From assembly GCA_007120685.1 (NCBI GenBank), contig SKNG01000160.1, positions 1 through 11,412 on the forward strand: DNA of 11,412 bases, read 5' to 3'. The notes under the pieces were generated by a model that saw only the letters and a program-made list of their open reading frames with translations, did not search any database and was not told the origin of the DNA. Position numbers and translations under genes: made by a program. The stretch is from Paracoccaceae bacterium. Its GTDB lineage: Bacteria > Pseudomonadota > Alphaproteobacteria > Rhodobacterales > Rhodobacteraceae. Of this stretch, positions 5,331 to 11,412 are shown piece after piece; the first letter of the stretch is position 1; each line of letters starts with the position of its first letter.

Positions 5331-7870
5331 CCCAGACCTATCGCGCCATCGTCATCGGCGGCGGCGTCGTCGGATGTTCGGTGCTTTATCACCTGGCCAA
5401 AGCCGGCTGGAGTGATGTGCTGCTGATCGAGCGCGCCGAACTCACCGCAGGCTCCACCTGGCACGCGGCGGGGGGCTTTCACACGCTCAACGGCGATCCG
5501 AACGTGGCGCGGCTGCAGGCCTACACGATCTCGCTTTATGAAGAGCTCGAAAAGATGACCGGCCAGTCCTGCGGCCTGCATCTGGTCGGCGGCGTGCAGA
5601 TGGCCGACAGCCCCGAGCGCATGGACTTCCTGCGCATGGCCCATGCGCGCGGCCGCTATCTGGGCATGGAAACCGAACTGATCACGCCCTCCGAGGCCAA
5701 GGCGATGTTCCCGCTGATGGACGAGTCGCACTTCGTCGGCGCGCTCTGGGACCCGGTGGAGGGGCACCTGGACCCCTCGGGCACCACCCACGCCTATGCC
5801 AAGGCCGCAAGGATGCTGGGCGCGCAGATCGAATTGCGCAACCCGGTCCACGAACTGACACAGGACCCCGACGGCACCTGGAACGTGGTCACGCAAAGCG
5901 GCACCTACCGGGCCGAGCATGTGGTCAACGCCGCCGGACTCTGGGCGCGCGAGGTCGGGCGCATGGTCGGGCTGGAACTGCCGGTGCTGGCCATGGAGCA
6001 TATGTATCTGCTCACCGAACCCATGCCCGAGGTCATCGAATTCAACGAAACCATGGGCCGCGAGTTGATTCATGTGATCGACTTCAAGGGCGAGATCTAC
6101 ACGCGGCAGGAAGGCAAGGGCATCCTGCTCGGCACCTATGAACAAGCCTGCAAGCCGTGGTCCCCGGTCACCACCCCGTGGGATTTCGGGCAGAACCTGC
6201 TGCCCCCCGATCTCGACCGCCTCGCCCCCTCGCTCGAGGTCGGCTTCCGCCACTTCCCGCCCTATGAGCGCGCGGGCATCAAGCAGGTCATCAACGGCCC
6301 CTTCACCTTTGCCCCCGACGGCAACCCGCTGGTCGGCCCGGTGCCGGGGCTGACCAACTACTGGTCCGCCTGCGCCGTCATGGCCGGGTTTTCGCAGGGC
6401 GGCGGCGTCGGGCTGGTGCTGGCCAACTGGATGACCGCGGGCGATCCCGGCCACGATGTCTTCGGCATGGATGTGGCGCGCTTCGGCGACTGGGCGACCC
6501 TGCGCTACACCAACGCCAAGGTGCGCGAGAACTATTCGCGCCGCTTCTCGATCCGCTTCCCGAACGAGGAACTGCCTGCCGCCCGCCCGCACCTGACCAC
6601 GCCGCTTTACGACCTGATGCGCGCGCAGCACGCGGTGATGGGCGACACCTGGGGGCTGGAGACGCCGCTGTGGTTCGCCCCCTCGGCCCAAGAAGCCCAC
6701 GACATCCATTCCTTCCATCGCTCCAACGATTTCGCCTGCGTCGGCGCCGAGGTGCGCGCGGTGCGCGAAGGCGTCGGCGTCACCGAGATCGCCAATTTCG
6801 CGAAATACGAGGTCACCGGGCCAGGGGCCGAGGCGTTCCTGGACCGGCTGATGACCAATCGGATGCCGAAGCTCGGGCGGATCGTGCTGACGCCGATGCT
6901 CAATGACGCGGGCAAGCTGATCGGCGATTTCACCATCGCGCGCTGCGGCCCGGACCGCTTCCAGATCCTCGGCTCGCTGGCGGCCACGAAATACCACCTG
7001 CGCTGGTTCGAAACACACCTGCCGCAAGATGGCTCCGTGCAGGTCCGCGCGCTGGGCATGGAGTTGATGGGGCTCTCTATCGCCGGTCCGAAATCGCGCG
7101 ACGTGCTGGCGGCGCTGGTGGATGAGGACGTCTCGAACGACGCCTTCCGCTTCATGGACTACCGCGAGATGGATGTCGCGGGCGCGCCCTGTCGGGTCAA
7201 CCGAATCAGCTACACCGGCGATCTGGGCTATGAAATCTGGATGGCCCCCGAATACCAGCGCCGGGTCTATACCACGATAAAGGAGGCGGGCGCCCCGCAT
7301 GGCATCCGTGATTTCGGCATGCGCGCGCTGCTGTCCATGCGGCTGGAAAAGAACTTTCCGACATGGTTCGCCGAACTCCGCCCCATCTACGGCCCCATCG
7401 AGGGCGCGATGGAACGCTTCGTGGCCTGGCAAAAGCCCGATTTCATCGGCCGCGAGGCGGCGCTGGCCGAGCGCGACAACGGCCCTCGCCTGCGCCGCGT
7501 CTCGCTGATCATCGAGGCTGACGGCGCCGACGCCATCGCCGACGAGCCGATCTGGGCGCGCGTGGCGGAAGATTTCGGCACCGTTACCGCGCCCCACAGC
7601 TACGGCCCGCCGCGCTTTGACGCCGCAGGCAACCAGCAAGCCACCCCGCACCCCTCGGTCGATGGCGATTGGCGGGTGGTGGGCTGGGTCACCTCGGGCG
7701 GCTATGGCCACCATGTCGGTCTGTCGCTGGCGCAGGGCTACCTGCCCGCCGCGCTGGCCGAGCGCGGCGAAGAGGGTCTCTTCGCTGTCGAGATCATGGG
7801 CGAACGGCGGGCAGCGCGGCTCGCGCTTGAGCCCCCCTTCGATCCGGCGGGCGAAAGGATGCGGATGTGA
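5327..7870 (+). CDS. FAD-dependent oxidoreductase-GcvT fusion (dimethylglycine/sarcosine dehydrogenase family)
   Basis: An 847-residue oxidative demethylase-type enzyme. Residues 1-370 are a DAO FAD domain: dinucleotide motif IVIGGGVVGCSVLYHLAKAG (8-27), acidic Glu35, and STWHAAG (43-49), whose His46 matches the histidine covalently linked to FAD in mammalian dimethylglycine dehydrogenase. About 375-430 is the FAO_M linker. About 430-730 is a GcvT tetrahydrofolate domain, with NDAGKLIGDFTI (526-537) holding Asp534 where T-proteins keep their folate-site Asp. About 740-840 is the GcvT C-terminal barrel, with VTSGGYGHHVGLSLAQGYL. The length is typical. Expected chemistry is oxidation of an N-methyl group and capture of formaldehyde as methylene-tetrahydrofolate. 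The exact amine cannot be read off. AAGGAG (5316-5321) lies five bases before ATG 5327, which overlaps the upstream stop. Confidence 0.94.
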   Translation: MTQTYRAIVIGGGVVGCSVLYHLAKAGWSDVLLIERAELTAGSTWHAAGGFHTLNGDPNVARLQAYTISLYEELEKMTGQSCGLHLVGGVQMADSPERMDFLRMAHARGRYLGMETELITPSEAKAMFPLMDESHFVGALWDPVEGHLDPSGTTHAYAKAARMLGAQIELRNPVHELTQDPDGTWNVVTQSGTYRAEHVVNAAGLWAREVGRMVGLELPVLAMEHMYLLTEPMPEVIEFNETMGRELIHVIDFKGEIYTRQEGKGILLGTYEQACKPWSPVTTPWDFGQNLLPPDLDRLAPSLEVGFRHFPPYERAGIKQVINGPFTFAPDGNPLVGPVPGLTNYWSACAVMAGFSQGGGVGLVLANWMTAGDPGHDVFGMDVARFGDWATLRYTNAKVRENYSRRFSIRFPNEELPAARPHLTTPLYDLMRAQHAVMGDTWGLETPLWFAPSAQEAHDIHSFHRSNDFACVGAEVRAVREGVGVTEIANFAKYEVTGPGAEAFLDRLMTNRMPKLGRIVLTPMLNDAGKLIGDFTIARCGPDRFQILGSLAATKYHLRWFETHLPQDGSVQVRALGMELMGLSIAGPKSRDVLAALVDEDVSNDAFRFMDYREMDVAGAPCRVNRISYTGDLGYEIWMAPEYQRRVYTTIKEAGAPHGIRDFGMRALLSMRLEKNFPTWFAELRPIYGPIEGAMERFVAWQKPDFIGREAALAERDNGPRLRRVSLIIEADGADAIADEPIWARVAEDFGTVTAPHSYGPPRFDAAGNQQATPHPSVDGDWRVVGWVTSGGYGHHVGLSLAQGYLPAALAERGEEGLFAVEIMGERRAARLALEPPFDPAGERMRM

Positions 7871-7878
7871 CCCGACCG

Positions 7879-8307
7879 TCACTCGCCATCAAAGGCGCCG
7901 TCCCAGGCGTAGCCGGTGAAATCCTGCTCCTGCCCGCCGAGCGCGCGATAGAGGCCGCGGGCAGGGGCGTTGCCGGGCTCGGCGCCGAGCCAGATGCCCA
8001 TGCAGCCTTGCGCGCGGGCGTGGTCGAAAGGCCGCCGCATCACCGCCGTGGCGAGACCCCGGCGCTGGTATTCGTCGCGCGAGCCGACCTCGTTGACGAA
8101 CAGGCTCGGCGGCTTGTCGGGGTGCAGGAGAACGGTGCCCGAAGCGAAGGCAAGGATGCGACCGCCCTCGACGGCGACGACAAGGTAGTGCCCGGGATCA
8201 CGCAGGAAGGCGCGCGACTGGTCAGGATCGACGGGATGGTCGAAGAGGCCGGGCTCGACGGCGAGCAGCAGCGCGAGGTCGTCAGGGGCAAGGACGCGAA
8301 TCTCCAT
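7879..8307 (-). CDS. GNAT-family N-acetyltransferase
   Basis: A 142-residue acetyl-CoA-dependent acetyltransferase. It has the GNAT fold order: LVVAVEGGRILAFASG strands (42-57), VNEVGSRDEYQRRGLATAVM (71-90) with the acetyl-CoA pyrophosphate loop Q-R-R-G-L-A, and the C-terminal NAPARGLYRALGGQ helix (113-126). Overall it resembles the AAC(3)-I-like small acetyltransferases, but the substrate cannot be inferred and no resistance role is claimed. ATG 8307-8305 is preferred over GTG 8322 and ATG 8319 because GGAGG lies exactly five bases before it. The gene is convergent with the FAD/GcvT gene (8 bases between stops) and divergent from the next gene (26 bases), so it lies antisense inside a plus-strand series. 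Confidence 0.87.
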   Translation of the reverse strand: MEIRVLAPDDLALLLAVEPGLFDHPVDPDQSRAFLRDPGHYLVVAVEGGRILAFASGTVLLHPDKPPSLFVNEVGSRDEYQRRGLATAVMRRPFDHARAQGCMGIWLGAEPGNAPARGLYRALGGQEQDFTGYAWDGAFDGE

Positions 8308-8312
8308 TCCGG

Positions 8313-8317
8313 CCTCC
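8313..8317 (-). promoter_or_regulatory. Shine-Dalgarno GGAGG that fixes the GNAT start
   Basis: GGAGG on the minus strand with a five-base spacer to ATG 8307-8305. It overlaps the alternative upstream starts at 8319 and 8322, making these unlikely. Confidence 0.65.
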
Positions 8318-8333
8318 ATCACGGGGTTGCAGC

Positions 8334-9566
8334 ATGAAGCTAGCCGATCTGGCCATCTTCGTCATCGCCACCCCGCCGCCGGGCTGGGGTGGCCGGTACT
8401 GGATCATCGTCCGGTTGACCACGGAATGCGGGATCACCGGCTATGGCGAGGTCTATGCGGCGGCGGTCGGCGCGCCGGCCATGCGCGCCGTCATCGCGGA
8501 TGTCTTCACCCGCCACATGCAGGGCGAAAACCCCGAAAACGTCGAGCTGATGTTCCGCCGCGCCTATTCCTCGGGCTTCACCCAGCGGCCCGATCCCACG
8601 GTGATGGGCGCCTTTTCGGGGCTTGAGATCGCCTGCTGGGATATTCTGGGCAAGGCGCGCGAAAGGCCGGTCTGGGCGCTGCTCGGCGGGATGATGAACC
8701 AGCGCATCCGCGCCTATACCTATCTCTACCCGCTGCCCCACCATGAAAAGGCGGCCTTCTGGACCAGCCCCGAAATGGCCGCCGAAAGCGCGCTGGCGGC
8801 GGTCGAACAGGGGTTCACGGCGATCAAGCTGGACCCGGCAGGCCCCTACACGCTGCGCGGCGGGCACCAGCCCGGCATGCGCGATATCGACTTGACCGAC
8901 CGCATGCTGGGGGCGGTGCGCGCGGCCATCGGCAACCGCGCCGATATCCTGCTGGGCACGCATGGCCAGTTCACCCCCGCCGGCGCCATCCGGCTGGGTG
9001 CGGCGATGGAAAGGCACCAGCCGCTCTGGTTCGAGGAGCCTGTGCCCCCCGATGACATCTCAGGCATGGCCGAGGTTGCGCGCGCGGTGCGCATTCCCGT
9101 CGCCACCGGCGAGCGGCTGACCACCAAGGCCGAATTCGGCGCCGTTCTGCGCGCGGGCGCGGCCTCGATCCTGCAACCGGCGCTGGGGCGCGCTGGCGGT
9201 ATCTGGGAGGTCAAGAAGATCGCCGCCATGGCCGAGGTCTTTGGCGCGCAACTGGCCCCGCATCTCTATGCCGGGCCAGTGGAATGGGCGGCGAATATCC
9301 ATCTGGCGGCCAGCATCCCGAACCTGCTGATGATCGAATGCATCGGCACGGGTGGCGATTTCCACCTGCCGCTGATCAGCCACAGGCTGCGCGTCGAGGA
9401 CGGCCATGTTACTTCACCCGAGGCCCCGGGCCTGGGCATCGGTTTCGACGAGGCGCTCGCCCGTGCCCATCCCTTTGACGGCACTGCGCTGCATCTGGAG
9501 ATGCAGGAAGCGCCCTGCGACTACACGAATGGCAACAATTTCGAAGGAGGCGCCCCCCGCGACTGA
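8334..9566 (+). CDS. Enolase-superfamily (mandelate racemase/muconate lactonizing) protein, dehydratase-like
   Basis: A 410-residue cytoplasmic enzyme of the MR/MLE family. The N-terminal capping domain covers about 1-120 and the TIM barrel about 130-360. KLD (Lys165-Asp167) is at the second barrel strand. FEEP supplies Glu234, TGERL supplies Glu260, and PHLYAGP supplies His310, with IEC (Glu335) after it. Spacing between these matches E. coli galactonate dehydratase (Glu209, Glu235, His285, Glu310) without gaps, and His210 matches its His185. At the position of the first metal ligand (Asp183 there) this protein has Gly208 in LLGTHGQF. Acid-sugar dehydration or epimerisation is the family's usual role; the substrate is unknown. 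ATG 8334 has only a weak GGGG upstream. No promoter room exists outside the GNAT gene. Confidence 0.92.
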   Translation: MKLADLAIFVIATPPPGWGGRYWIIVRLTTECGITGYGEVYAAAVGAPAMRAVIADVFTRHMQGENPENVELMFRRAYSSGFTQRPDPTVMGAFSGLEIACWDILGKARERPVWALLGGMMNQRIRAYTYLYPLPHHEKAAFWTSPEMAAESALAAVEQGFTAIKLDPAGPYTLRGGHQPGMRDIDLTDRMLGAVRAAIGNRADILLGTHGQFTPAGAIRLGAAMERHQPLWFEEPVPPDDISGMAEVARAVRIPVATGERLTTKAEFGAVLRAGAASILQPALGRAGGIWEVKKIAAMAEVFGAQLAPHLYAGPVEWAANIHLAASIPNLLMIECIGTGGDFHLPLISHRLRVEDGHVTSPEAPGLGIGFDEALARAHPFDGTALHLEMQEAPCDYTNGNNFEGGAPRD

Positions 9567-9567
9567 A

Positions 9568-9607
9568 AAAGGGTCACAGGCCGCCTCTTGCCTGCGGAGT
9601 GACCTTT
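9568..9607 (+). terminator. Possible terminator hairpin after the enolase-superfamily gene
   Basis: Two bases after the stop codon, arms GGTCAC (9572-9577) and GTGACC (9599-9604) enclose a second pair CAGGC (9577-9581) and GCCTG (9590-9594) with an eight-base loop. AAA before and TTT after the outer arms also pair if one G is bulged. The T-run is only three bases, so it may be a weak terminator or an mRNA-stabilising stem. Confidence 0.4.
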
Positions 9608-9624
9608 GTCTGTGCAAAAGAAAG

Positions 9625-9640
9625 GCAAGTTTGACCTTGC
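9625..9640. repeat. Short inverted repeat GCAAG-N6-CTTGC
   Basis: Perfect five-base arms around a six-base spacer (TTTGAC). It partly overlaps the direct repeat TGACCTTGCAAAAG, so it could be a regulator site instead of an RNA stem. Confidence 0.4.
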
Positions 9641-9663
9641 AAAAGCGACATGATGTCGTTTTT
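9641..9663. promoter_or_regulatory. 23-bp near-perfect dyad, operator or bidirectional terminator
   Basis: AAAA-G-CGACAT at 9641-9651, centre G9652, ATGTCG-T-TTTT at 9653-9663. All arm positions match except one G/T pair, which in RNA is an allowed wobble. It ends 78 bases before the ATG of the binding-protein gene. As RNA it gives a nine-pair stem with a five-base loop and a U-run, like an intrinsic terminator. As DNA it looks like a GntR- or LacI-sized operator. The sequence does not decide between the two. Confidence 0.5.
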
Positions 9664-9726
9664 GATCAGTCCATGGCGGTTGACGATCGCATAATGTTCA
9701 AGTCTGGCCTCAAGGTCAGCGCCAAC

Positions 9727-9732
9727 AGGGAG
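9727..9732 (+). promoter_or_regulatory. Shine-Dalgarno AGGGAG setting the binding-protein start
   Basis: AGGGAG lies nine bases before ATG 9742. It supports that start over far-upstream in-frame codons that would extend the frame back into the enolase-superfamily gene. Confidence 0.6.
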
Positions 9733-9741
9733 AATAAGCCA

Positions 9742-11376
9742 ATGACCTTCAAGAAGCGCAAGGCGACCGAACTGCATCCGGCGGCAAAGCTCTATGCAAG
9801 CGAGTGCAAGGACGGCAAGCTGAGCCGCCGCGAGTTCCTGACCCGCGCCACCGCGCTGGGCGTGGCCGCGCCGGCCGCCTATGGCCTGCTGGGTCTGGCC
9901 GCGCCCGAGGCCAGGGCGCAGTCCCCGCAGATGGGCGGCACGCTTCGCGTCCAGATGGATGTGCGCGCCCAGCGCGACCCGCGCACCTGGGACTGGTCGG
10001 AACTGGCCAATGCCTGCCGGGGCTGGCTGGAATATCTGGTGCAATACAACCGTGACGGCACCATCACCCCGGTCCTGCTGGAAGACTGGGAGGCCAACGA
10101 GGACGCCACCGAATACACGCTGATGCTGCGTCAGGGCGTAACCTGGAACAACGGCGACGATTTCACCGCCGAGCACGTCGCCCACAATTTCGAGCGTTGG
10201 TGCGATGCCTCGGTGGAAGGGAACTCCATGTCCAGCCGCCTGGGCGCGATCATGGAGGACGGGCAGCTGCGCGACGGCGCGGTCGAGGTCGTCGACGACC
10301 ACACGGTGCGCCTGCACCTGTCCAGCCCCGATGTGACCATCATTGCGAATCTGGCCGACTATCCGGCGGCGGTCGTGCATCCCGAGTTCAGTGGCGATCC
10401 GATCCGCGACCCCATCGGCACCGGCCCCTACCTTCCGGTCAGCTACGATACCGGCATCCGCGCCGTGGTCGAGCGCAACCCCGATCACACCTGGTGGAAC
10501 GAGGGCAATGGCGCCTGGCTCGACCGGATCGAATTCATCGATCTGGGCACCGACCCGGCGGCCTGGGTCGCCTCGGCCGAGGGTGGCGAGATCGACATGC
10601 TCTATGAGACCACGGGCGATTTCATCGAGATCTTCACCGCCATCGGCATGGTCGAGACCGAGGCCGTCACCTCGGCCACGCTCGCGGTGCGGTTCAACCA
10701 GGACAGCGAACCCTATGACAATCGCAATGTCCGCCTTGCCCTGCAGATGGCCGTGAACAACGCCGAGGTGCTGGAACTGGGCTACAATGACCGCGGGATC
10801 GCGGCCGAAAACCACCATGTCTGCCCGATCCACCCGGAATACGCCGAGCTCCCGCCGATCGAAATGGACCGCGCGGCGGCGGTCGCGTTGCTCGAGGAAG
10901 CAGGCCATGCCGATACCGAATTCGAGCTGATCTCGTCCGACGAGACATTCCACGCGGATACCTGCGACAATATCGCCGCGCAGATACGCGCCGCCGGGAT
11001 CAGCATCCGCCGGACGATCCTGCCGGGCGCGACCTTCTGGAACGACTGGCTGACCTATCCGTTCTCGGCCACCAGCTGGGCCATGCGCCCGCTCGGCGTT
11101 CAGGTCCTGAACCTGGCCTATCGCAGCGGCGAGGCATGGAACGAATCCGCGTTCTCGAACGAGGAGTTCGACACGTTGCTGGCCGAGGCCAACGGCATTG
11201 CCGATGCCGATGAACGCCGGGTGGTGATGGAACGCCTGCAGCAGATCATGCAGGAGGAAGGGGTCTTGATCCTGCCCTACTGGCGCTCGCTCTACCGCCA
11301 TGCGCGACCGAACGTGCATAACGCGGAAATGCACCCGACTTTCGAAATCCACTACCAGAATTACTGGATGTCCTGA
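9742..11376 (+). CDS. ABC transporter substrate-binding protein, family 5 (peptide/nickel type), Tat-exported
   Basis: A 544-residue periplasmic solute receptor. The N-terminus has a 27-residue hydrophilic extension, then a twin-arginine motif SRREFLTRA (28-36), a hydrophobic stretch (37-54) and a likely AxA cleavage after Ala59 (EARA-Q). The mature part reads as SBP_bac_5: GGTLRVQMDV at its start, WEANEDATEYTLMLRQGVTWNNGDDFTAEHV, the DPIGTGPYLPV block, RFNQDSEPYDNRNVRLALQMAVN, and EGVLILPYWRSLY near the end. Such proteins deliver peptides, opines, sugars, metals or other small solutes to a two-permease, two-ATPase importer; the permease genes should follow beyond the right edge. Tat export implies cytoplasmic folding. 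ATG 9742 was chosen from Shine-Dalgarno and signal-peptide position. Neighbouring catabolic genes suggest the solute is an amine or hydroxy acid, by inference only. Confidence 0.94.
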   Translation: MTFKKRKATELHPAAKLYASECKDGKLSRREFLTRATALGVAAPAAYGLLGLAAPEARAQSPQMGGTLRVQMDVRAQRDPRTWDWSELANACRGWLEYLVQYNRDGTITPVLLEDWEANEDATEYTLMLRQGVTWNNGDDFTAEHVAHNFERWCDASVEGNSMSSRLGAIMEDGQLRDGAVEVVDDHTVRLHLSSPDVTIIANLADYPAAVVHPEFSGDPIRDPIGTGPYLPVSYDTGIRAVVERNPDHTWWNEGNGAWLDRIEFIDLGTDPAAWVASAEGGEIDMLYETTGDFIEIFTAIGMVETEAVTSATLAVRFNQDSEPYDNRNVRLALQMAVNNAEVLELGYNDRGIAAENHHVCPIHPEYAELPPIEMDRAAAVALLEEAGHADTEFELISSDETFHADTCDNIAAQIRAAGISIRRTILPGATFWNDWLTYPFSATSWAMRPLGVQVLNLAYRSGEAWNESAFSNEEFDTLLAEANGIADADERRVVMERLQQIMQEEGVLILPYWRSLYRHARPNVHNAEMHPTFEIHYQNYWMS

Positions 11377-11382
11377 CGGGAC

Positions 11383-11409
11383 CGGCGGCGGGGCCCGTCC
11401 CCGCCGCCG
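11383..11409 (+). terminator. Strong GC hairpin directly after the binding-protein gene
   Basis: Arms CGGCGGCGGGG (11383-11393) and CCCCGCCGCCG (11399-11409) are perfectly complementary over 11 bases with a five-base loop, starting seven bases after the stop codon. The three bases after it show no T-tract before the window ends. In ABC import operons such stems often sit between the receptor and permease genes, protecting the receptor mRNA and reducing downstream expression. That role is inferred. Confidence 0.6.
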
Positions 11410-11412
11410 ACC

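Larger units (their letters stand above)
9567..9741. promoter_or_regulatory. Control region ahead of the ABC substrate-binding protein gene
   Basis: 175 bases without a gene, less GC-rich than the coding DNA on either side. Besides the inverted repeats listed separately, TGACCTT and TGCAAAAG each occur twice (9600-9606 with 9613-9620, and 9632-9638 with 9638-9645), forming an imperfect direct repeat. A -10-like TAATGT is at 9692-9697, but no good -35 is found 16-18 bases upstream, and TTGACG at 9680-9685 has no matching -10. The promoter of the binding-protein gene is probably here but cannot be fixed. Confidence 0.5.

Noticed and set aside
4892..7882. A 996-codon open frame on the minus strand opposite the FAD/GcvT gene
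   Set aside because: It is antisense to a gene with clear FAD and GcvT motifs. Its translation is rich in Arg, His, Gly and Ala with no recognisable domain, as expected of a codon-bias shadow in GC-rich DNA.
8334..9566. Hydroxyproline betaine 2-epimerase (HpbD) as the identity of the enolase-superfamily gene
   Set aside because: Tempting beside betaine-type genes, but the residues follow the galactonate-dehydratase pattern with His310 and Glu335, not the paired catalytic lysines of that epimerase.
9406..9741. Upstream extension of the binding-protein frame
   Set aside because: It overlaps the end of the enolase-superfamily gene and the intergenic repeats, and would bury the Tat signal 112 residues inside the protein.
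9574..11352. A 592-codon minus-strand frame opposite the ABC binding protein
   Set aside because: No domain is recognisable and its composition is that of an antisense shadow; the plus strand encodes a complete Tat-signal binding protein.
1..11412. tRNA, rRNA, CRISPR array, insertion sequence or riboswitch
   Set aside because: Reading both strands showed no cloverleaf-like element, regularly spaced repeats, transposase-like frame, terminal inverted repeats or long structured leader. No covariance-model search could be run.

Overview
The window reads as chromosomal DNA of an alphaproteobacterium, most likely a Rhodobacterales (roseobacter/Paracoccus-like) species. The basis is high GC, dense GTGA/ATGA-coupled genes, many ABC-transport and methylated-amine type genes, and a substrate-binding protein with a twin-arginine signal. 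The species cannot be named from the sequence alone.

Layout. (1) Positions 1-651, minus strand: the N-terminal 217 residues of an MttB-like (COG5598) methyltransferase whose remainder lies off the left edge. (2) 652-855: divergent control region with a 21-bp dyad directly in front of arsR. (3) 856-2648: compact arsenic-resistance operon arsR-acr3-arsC on the plus strand (arsenite-type repressor, arsenite efflux permease, glutaredoxin-type arsenate reductase). (4) 2695-3531, minus: an XRE-type regulator, convergent with arsC and divergent from the next operon. (5) 3676-7870, plus: a translationally coupled trio with 4-base stop/start overlaps: a membrane di-iron fatty-acid-desaturase-family protein, a leaderless PhnD-like ligand-binding protein, and an 847-residue FAD/GcvT fusion of the dimethylglycine/sarcosine dehydrogenase family. 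(6) 7879-8307, minus: a GNAT acetyltransferase wedged between plus-strand genes. (7) 8334-9566, plus: an enolase-superfamily (mandelate racemase/muconate lactonizing) sugar-acid dehydratase-like enzyme with Gly where the first metal-binding Asp is expected. (8) 9567-9741: intergenic region with three separate inverted repeats. (9) 9742-11376, plus: a Tat-exported family 5 (peptide/nickel type) ABC substrate-binding protein, followed by a strong GC hairpin at the right edge, probably ahead of permease genes.

How the genes may work together. The ars operon is a self-contained detoxification unit: ArsC reduces arsenate, Acr3 exports arsenite, ArsR represses. The rest looks catabolic. The MttB-like protein and the FAD/GcvT protein belong to families that strip methyl groups from quaternary or tertiary amines and pass one-carbon units to corrinoid or tetrahydrofolate. 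The Tat-exported binding protein would bring in an unknown solute, and the enolase-superfamily enzyme would act on a hydroxy-acid-like intermediate. The least explained unit is the desaturase/PhnD-like/FAD-GcvT trio under a divergent XRE regulator. It is the best candidate here for an undescribed pathway, but its substrate cannot be deduced from sequence.
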